From Ammoniphilus oxalaticus (GTDB lineage: Bacteria > Bacillota > Bacilli > Aneurinibacillales > RAOX-1): DNA of 64,000 nucleotides. Each line of letters opens with the position of its first letter. Position 1 is the first letter of the stretch. The DNA lies in contig NZ_MCHY01000008.1 in NCBI RefSeq assembly GCF_003609605.1, positions 186,001-250,000 of the forward strand. The letters run 5' to 3'. The position numbers were made by a program, and so were the translations under genes. The notes beneath the pieces were generated by a model that saw nothing but the letters and a program-made list of their open reading frames with translations, did no database searches and was not told where the DNA came from. Below, piece after piece: positions 59,650 to 64,000 of the stretch.

Positions 59650-60764
59650 GCTGCGCTGAGACGATGGAAAATATGCAAAGGGATCTAGATAATGATTTAA
59701 CGGAAAAACAATATTTAGCGATGGAACAGCACCTCAATCAGTGTCCCGAATGCCAAAAAATTTATACAAATTTAAAGAGCTTATCACTTAATTTAGAGAA
59801 TTTACCGCAGGTAAAGCCGCCGTACAGTCTTGTTGATGAAATTTTGCCTCAGTTAATAGAGGAAGCGCCTGAAGACAAGCTTATAACGGAAGATGATCGG
59901 GTCAGCAAACGACTTCACGAGATGAAAACGGCTCGATGGAAAAGTTGGTCGATCGTTGCGGGTGGACTGGCTGCTGCTTGTATGTGGGTTTTGTCGGATA
60001 AAATATTTACAACTTCTGATTTGAAGGATCAGATGATACGTTCAGAAAGCGCGCTGGAAGGGAAAATGCTAGATGATCGGACAACTGAACGATCGGAACC
60101 AACAGGTGATAGAGAAGATTCCACGCCAACAGAAAACCAATCCAAATCGATTGATGATACGCTGCTTGCGAAAGAGCAAGGCAGTGGAGACAAGTCCTTA
60201 AACAAGGATGTGGAGCGAAATAGGCAACCCGCTAAGGAGGAGGTAAAGCAAGAACCGCAAGCTGCTTCTGAATCCAAACCAGAAACTAAGCCTAACCCCC
60301 AACCCAACGCTTCGACTGAGCAGGAAACGGTCCAGCAACGAGAACCGAGCAAAACGGAAGAAAGGATCGATAAAAATGGTGTTGAAAGTGATAAGGATAA
60401 GGCGCTCGCGCTAGCTCCTGAAACTTCGCCGCAACAGAGATCCGCGGAATCGAAATCTTCTTTATTGGCCTCACCACTGCCGGAAAAGCTCATGAATCGA
60501 GCCATGATTTCGCTTCCTGAGCAAGACAATGGCATAACTTCGCCAGATGGTCAGTGGATCGCGCGCGTACAGGAAGATCGGATTGTGATTACAAATCGCG
60601 CGGGGACAGAGGTGTTTCGAACAGATGCGTGGGGGATTGAGGCGCAAGCGAGTTTTGAGTGGATTGATGGGACTCATTTACAGTATCGACTGGAATCCGC
60701 CGATTCGAAACAATCTGAAACGTGGTTGATTGATGTCAAAGAAAAACAAGTGGTGAAAAAATAA
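59646..60764 (+). CDS. Anti-sigma factor with zinc finger and extracytoplasmic domain
   Basis: 372 residues. N-terminal zinc finger (ZAS) with HLNQCPECQ (His, Cys, Cys; about 31-39), one transmembrane helix (about 99-114, WSIVAGGLAAACMWVL), a long Glu/Lys/Gln/Pro-rich linker (about 125-275) and a small C-terminal beta-rich domain (SPDGQWIARVQEDRIVI). It would hold the upstream sigma factor at the membrane until an envelope signal. Linker sequence is low-complexity. Confidence 0.85.
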   Translation: MSCAETMENMQRDLDNDLTEKQYLAMEQHLNQCPECQKIYTNLKSLSLNLENLPQVKPPYSLVDEILPQLIEEAPEDKLITEDDRVSKRLHEMKTARWKSWSIVAGGLAAACMWVLSDKIFTTSDLKDQMIRSESALEGKMLDDRTTERSEPTGDREDSTPTENQSKSIDDTLLAKEQGSGDKSLNKDVERNRQPAKEEVKQEPQAASESKPETKPNPQPNASTEQETVQQREPSKTEERIDKNGVESDKDKALALAPETSPQQRSAESKSSLLASPLPEKLMNRAMISLPEQDNGITSPDGQWIARVQEDRIVITNRAGTEVFRTDAWGIEAQASFEWIDGTHLQYRLESADSKQSETWLIDVKEKQVVKK

Positions 60765-60791
60765 GCGCGCAAAAAAGAAGGGGGAGGTACG

Positions 60792-61829
60792 GTGAATTAT
60801 CGAGAAATATTTAAGCAAGCTGGACAAGGCAAGATAGCTCCCGTGTATGTCCTGTATGGGGCAGAGACGTTTATGATCGAGGAATTTATTCAATTTATGA
60901 AACAACAAGTTCTTGACGAAGCGGCGATTGATTTTAATTTTAGCCTATACGATCTCGAGGAGACGCCTATTCAAGAGGCGGTGCTTGACGCAGAGACAAT
61001 GCCTTTTATGGACGAGCGAAGAATTGTCATTGTAAAAAACGCCTTTTTTCTGACAGGAGGGAAGTCGAACTCAGCTGTTGAGCATGACCTGGATTCTATT
61101 CAAAAATACGTTGATCAGCCAATGGAGACGACCGTGTTAATCCTGATTGCTGAGACGGAAAAACTAGACGGACGGAAAAAGATCGTCAAGCAGTTACAGA
61201 AGGATAATACGGTCGTATCTTTCCCGCCAATGCATGGACAAGAGCTCTGGGCCTGGATGGTTCGTCAGGCTAACAAACAGCATGCGCAGCTAGAGCAAGG
61301 GGCAGCGACGGCGCTAGAGCGAATCGTTGGGCAAGATTTACGCCGACTAACGCAGGAGATAGAAAAAATAGCTTCGTTTGTTGGACAGGGCGGGGTCATT
61401 ACAGAAGAGGTTGTCGATCAGCTCGTGTCTAGGACGCTAGAAGAGAATATTTTTGGTTTGATTGATAAAGTATCCGCGCTGGAATTAGAGCAGGCGATGC
61501 GGATTTTTTACGATCTACTAAAAAACAATGAAGAACCGCTCACTGTACTGCATTTATTGGCTCGTCAATTTCGGATGATACTTCAAGTTAAGGTACTTAC
61601 CCAGAAGGGATATACGCAACGCCAAATGGCTTCACAGCTTGGTGTTCACCCCTATCCGATAAAACTTGCGGCTGATAAATCCGCTCGGTTTAGCGAGGCT
61701 GCGTTGCGATCGATTTTGATTTATTTAGCGGAGGAAGATTTTCGAATAAAATCAGGTCAAATTGATAAAGTTCTATCGATGGAATTGTTTATGATGAAAA
61801 TAAAGGATTTGCTTCAGGTGAGAGCGTAG
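60792..61829 (+). CDS. holA: DNA polymerase III subunit delta
   Basis: 345 residues of the HolA/YqeN family: VYVLYGAETFMIEEFI at the N-terminus, DAETMPFMDERRIVIVKNA, and the three-domain clamp-loader layout. It opens the beta sliding clamp. GTG start after GGGGGAGG. In the usual place beside rpsT. Confidence 0.94.
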   Translation: MNYREIFKQAGQGKIAPVYVLYGAETFMIEEFIQFMKQQVLDEAAIDFNFSLYDLEETPIQEAVLDAETMPFMDERRIVIVKNAFFLTGGKSNSAVEHDLDSIQKYVDQPMETTVLILIAETEKLDGRKKIVKQLQKDNTVVSFPPMHGQELWAWMVRQANKQHAQLEQGAATALERIVGQDLRRLTQEIEKIASFVGQGGVITEEVVDQLVSRTLEENIFGLIDKVSALELEQAMRIFYDLLKNNEEPLTVLHLLARQFRMILQVKVLTQKGYTQRQMASQLGVHPYPIKLAADKSARFSEAALRSILIYLAEEDFRIKSGQIDKVLSMELFMMKIKDLLQVRA

Positions 61830-61833
61830 CAAA

Positions 61834-61893
61834 GAAAAAAAGGCTGATCTCAAATAAGTCAGAACAAGTGACTTATCTGAGTCAGCCTTTTTT
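61834..61893. terminator. Bidirectional terminator between holA and rpsT
   Basis: A long stem AAAAAGGCTGA...CTCA...ATAAGTCA with its complement TGACTTAT...TGAG...TCAGCCTTTTT; T-runs on both strands. Confidence 0.9.
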
Positions 61894-61899
61894 CATCAT

Positions 61900-62166
61900 C
61901 TACGCAGTTACGCCATTTACCTTTTGGGCTAAGCGCGACTTTCTGCGAGCAGCTTCGTTCTTATGGATAAGACCTTTAGTAGCAGCCTTGTCAAGCTTCT
62001 TAGCAGCAAGCTTGTACGCCCCTTGAGCTGCCGCAAGGTCATTTGTGGCAACCGCTAATTCTACGCTTTTAAGCGCTGTGCGAAGAGCAGATTTTTGAGC
62101 GGCGCGGCGCTCGCGTCTCTTCTCATTCTTTCTTGCGCTTTTGATTTGAGATCTAATATTTGGCAT
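61900..62166 (-). CDS. rpsT: 30S ribosomal protein S20
   Basis: 88 residues starting [20 protein letters not shown], Lys/Arg/Ala-rich and helical as usual for bS20. AGGAGGTG lies 7 nt before the ATG at 62166. Opposite orientation to holA and gpr, as in Bacillus. Confidence 0.97.
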   Translation of the reverse strand: MPNIRSQIKSARKNEKRRERRAAQKSALRTALKSVELAVATNDLAAAQGAYKLAAKKLDKAATKGLIHKNEAARRKSRLAQKVNGVTA

Positions 62167-62329
62167 CAGATTCACCTCCTTGAACTCGTTGAGGTAAGAT
62201 TTCTTAGTTTAAGACAACAAAAAATATATTATCATGTTTTTGACCAAATTGCAATGATGATTAGTATAAAAGAGTCGGTTTTATTGCATGATAGTTAATG
62301 TAAAAATATGTAAGGGTGAGGTGTGTGTG

Positions 62330-63469
62330 ATGCGTTCAGATCATGATGAGTTGAAGTCGGATGAACTTGATTTAAGTTATTATTCGATTCGAACAGATTT
62401 AGCTTTGGAAGCGCATCAGTTGGCTACGGAACGAACAGGCATAGTCCAATTTACCGGTGTGGAAATGAATTCCGAAGAAGCCGACGGAATTCGGTTAACG
62501 AGAGTCAATGTGAAAAACGTAGAAGGGGCTCAACAGATTGGCAAATTACCAGGGCGTTATCTTACGTTAGAAGTTCCGGGGCTAAGAAATAAAGATACGG
62601 AGTTACAAAATAGTGTGGCGACAAAATTTGCGCAAGCTTTCCATCAATTTTTGGTGGATGTCGGAATTGGACCCGATCATAAAGCGCTAGTTGTTGGACT
62701 GGGAAACTGGAATGTGACACCCGACGCCTTAGGTCCGATCGTCGTTGATCATTTGCTTGTTACCCGCCATTTATATGAATTAATGCCGGAACATGTAGAA
62801 GATGGCTATCGCCAAGTGAGCGCGATCTCGCCTGGTGTGTTGGGGATTACGGGAATCGAGACAAGCGAGATTGTGTACGGCATTGTTGAAAAAACAAGGC
62901 CTGACTTTGTAATTGCAATTGACGCGTTGGCTTCGCGCGCGTTAGAGCGGGTGAATACGACGATTCAAGTTTCAGATACAGGCATCAATCCCGGTTCGGG
63001 GGTTGGAAATAAAAGAAAACCGCTAACGAAACAGGCGTTAGGTATTCCTGTCATTGCGATTGGTGTTCCAACGGTAGTTGATGCGGCTTCCATCGCGAGT
63101 GATACGATTGATTACGTTTTAGCCCATTTAGGAAGACAGATAAATGAGAGCGCTAATCCGCCAGCCGCTAGCCGGTTGACGCCCGATGGAGTGAATTTGC
63201 CGATTGGAAACACCAAGCCGCTTACAGCGCAAGACCTCCCGACGGAAGAAGGGAAAAAAGTGATCATGGGTCTTGTTGGCTCCTTGTCTGAACAAGATAA
63301 ACGTCAATTAATCCGAGAAACGTTGCAGCCGTTAGGTCATAACTTAATCGTTACGCCGAAAGAAGTGGATGAATTCGTTGAGGACATGGCCAATATCATT
63401 GCAAACGGCTTAAACGCCGCGTTACACGAAAAAGTCGATAGAACAAATGTTGCAGCTTATACGCATTAA
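62330..63469 (+). CDS. gpr: Germination protease GPR
   Basis: About 379 residues, peptidase A25. It has an N-terminal pro-segment ([16 protein letters not shown] around the autocleavage region) and the core motifs [15 protein letters not shown] and [11 protein letters not shown] (conserved Asp residues). It degrades small acid-soluble spore proteins on germination. Start chosen at ATG 62330 after GGGTGAGG. An ortholog of spoIIP would be expected next in Bacillus; here yqxA follows. Confidence 0.96.
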   Translation: MRSDHDELKSDELDLSYYSIRTDLALEAHQLATERTGIVQFTGVEMNSEEADGIRLTRVNVKNVEGAQQIGKLPGRYLTLEVPGLRNKDTELQNSVATKFAQAFHQFLVDVGIGPDHKALVVGLGNWNVTPDALGPIVVDHLLVTRHLYELMPEHVEDGYRQVSAISPGVLGITGIETSEIVYGIVEKTRPDFVIAIDALASRALERVNTTIQVSDTGINPGSGVGNKRKPLTKQALGIPVIAIGVPTVVDAASIASDTIDYVLAHLGRQINESANPPAASRLTPDGVNLPIGNTKPLTAQDLPTEEGKKVIMGLVGSLSEQDKRQLIRETLQPLGHNLIVTPKEVDEFVEDMANIIANGLNAALHEKVDRTNVAAYTH

Positions 63470-63489
63470 AGGATGTTAGGGGGATGCGG

Positions 63490-63834
63490 ATGAAGTGGAG
63501 ACTGCAATTTATGACACTTGTGGCGCTAACGGGATTATTGATGATTACAGGCATTCATTTGGCTGAACAAGGGATTCGACACGTCGAAGGCGTGGCTGAT
63601 GGTCCCTCACAGTCTTTTCAATTGGCTCAACGCGGGGACGGAAAAATGGAGATGACTGTTTTGGGCAGAGATTACGTAATTGAGGAAGAAACTATTTTAC
63701 CGCTTTTTCAAACCTATTCAGCTACGTCAGGGGCAGGAAAGGAACAACCAGTCAGGCAACCAAGGGGAGATCAGATTGGACAATGGTTGACCTCAATTTC
63801 TCAAAAAGCGTTAGAGTGGATGACTCGTTTTTAA
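63490..63834 (+). CDS. yqxA: DUF3679 protein (YqxA-like)
   Basis: About 114 residues with a signal peptide or anchor (WRLQFMTLVALTGLLMITGIHLAEQGI would be the hydrophobic part, residues about 3-22) and an extracellular tail. The start matches the DUF3679/YqxA family found next to gpr and spoIIP in Bacillus. Function unknown. Start chosen at ATG 63490, 6 nt after GGGGG; ATG 63484 is in frame. Confidence 0.78.
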   Translation: MKWRLQFMTLVALTGLLMITGIHLAEQGIRHVEGVADGPSQSFQLAQRGDGKMEMTVLGRDYVIEEETILPLFQTYSATSGAGKEQPVRQPRGDQIGQWLTSISQKALEWMTRF

Positions 63835-63903
63835 ACGGATCATCGACTTTTGTCCTATAAATATGGAAGAGCGGTCAGGTTCTCGCCAGTTATTCAAAGT
63901 TAT

Positions 63904-63945
63904 GAACGTTCACCTCAATTGGCGGATGGTGGACGTTTTTTTATA
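63904..63945 (+). terminator. Terminator after gpr-yqxA
   Basis: AACGTTCACC (about 63905-63914) with GGTGGACGTT (about 63928-63937), one G-T pair, followed by a T-run. Confidence 0.85.
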
Positions 63946-64000
63946 CCCCTTAACCTGTGGCCCAAAGCAAATTATTGCCTCGTAACAGTTTCCCTGATAT

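Noticed and set aside
60029-60535. 168-codon minus-strand ORF, Ser/Leu-rich
   Set aside because: Shadow of the low-complexity Glu/Lys/Gln linker of the anti-sigma factor.

Overview
The window is a chromosomal segment of a spore-forming member of the Firmicutes, order Bacillales. It carries sigK, gpr, yyaC and the comE cluster, uses T-box control of aminoacyl-tRNA synthetase genes, uses TTG and GTG starts with strong AGGAGG-type ribosome binding sites, and its gene order closely follows the Bacillus subtilis rel-dtd-yrvJ-hisS-aspS-yrvM-yrvN-cymR-yrvO-mnmA-yrrB-alaS and yqeG-yqeH-aroE-yqeI-nadD-yqeK-rsfS-yqeM-comER-comEA-comEB-comEC-holA-rpsT-gpr regions. Genus cannot be fixed from this alone. 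Genes present next to these blocks in B. subtilis but absent here (recD2, udk, greA), together with extra insertions, argue against a close Bacillus relative; something near the Paenibacillaceae or Aneurinibacillus group is a guess.

Left third (1-27.8 kb): stringent response (rel), D-Tyr-tRNA deacylase, a cell-wall amidase with SH3 repeats, hemZ, the hisS-aspS operon behind a T-box, a 6S RNA gene, tcdA, rarA, cymR, a cysteine desulfurase paired with mnmA (tRNA 2-thiouridine), a TPR protein, a PRC-barrel protein, a small YrzQ-like peptide, an AI-2E-family permease, T-box-alaS, ireB-ruvX-yrzB, mltG, the trmR-trhP1-trhP2 set (tRNA 5-methoxyuridine) and a class B penicillin-binding protein.

Accessory middle (27.8-42.9 kb): the sporulation sigma factor gene sigK is split into two pieces by a compact 3,982-bp skin-like element (28072-32053). 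It carries a large serine recombinase, a 56-residue small protein, a NapA/GerN-type cation/proton antiporter and a CxxC zinc-ribbon protein. Excision at a shared TTCA restores sigK exactly in frame. After a copper-chaperone gene and an FAD oxidoreductase comes a three-fold tandem array of LctP-family (lactate/glycolate) permease genes. Each is followed by a gene for a 72-76-residue membrane protein and preceded by a 500-630-nt leader that shares a promoter-like block and a CcpA cre-like site. A promoter-to-terminator unit of about 430 nt with no convincing ORF (42352-42783) looks like an uncharacterised structured RNA. A Zur-like regulator follows.

Right third (43.5-64 kb): the yqeG to yqeM ribosome-assembly, NAD and shikimate cluster, interrupted between aroE and yqeI by a tandem array of 72-bp units in an alternating A/B (144-bp) pattern. 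It is followed by yyaC, comER and a ypbS-like gene on the minus strand, then comEA, an O-acetylhomoserine sulfhydrylase-type gene, asnB (minus), comEB, a YggT protein, comEC, an ECF sigma/anti-sigma pair, holA, rpsT (minus), gpr and yqxA.

The most notable items are the very small sigK-intervening element with a germination-type antiporter as cargo, the triplicated permease plus small-membrane-protein modules with shared leaders, the 72-bp array, the unexplained RNA-like unit, and an overlapping Asp/His specifier in the hisS-aspS T-box.
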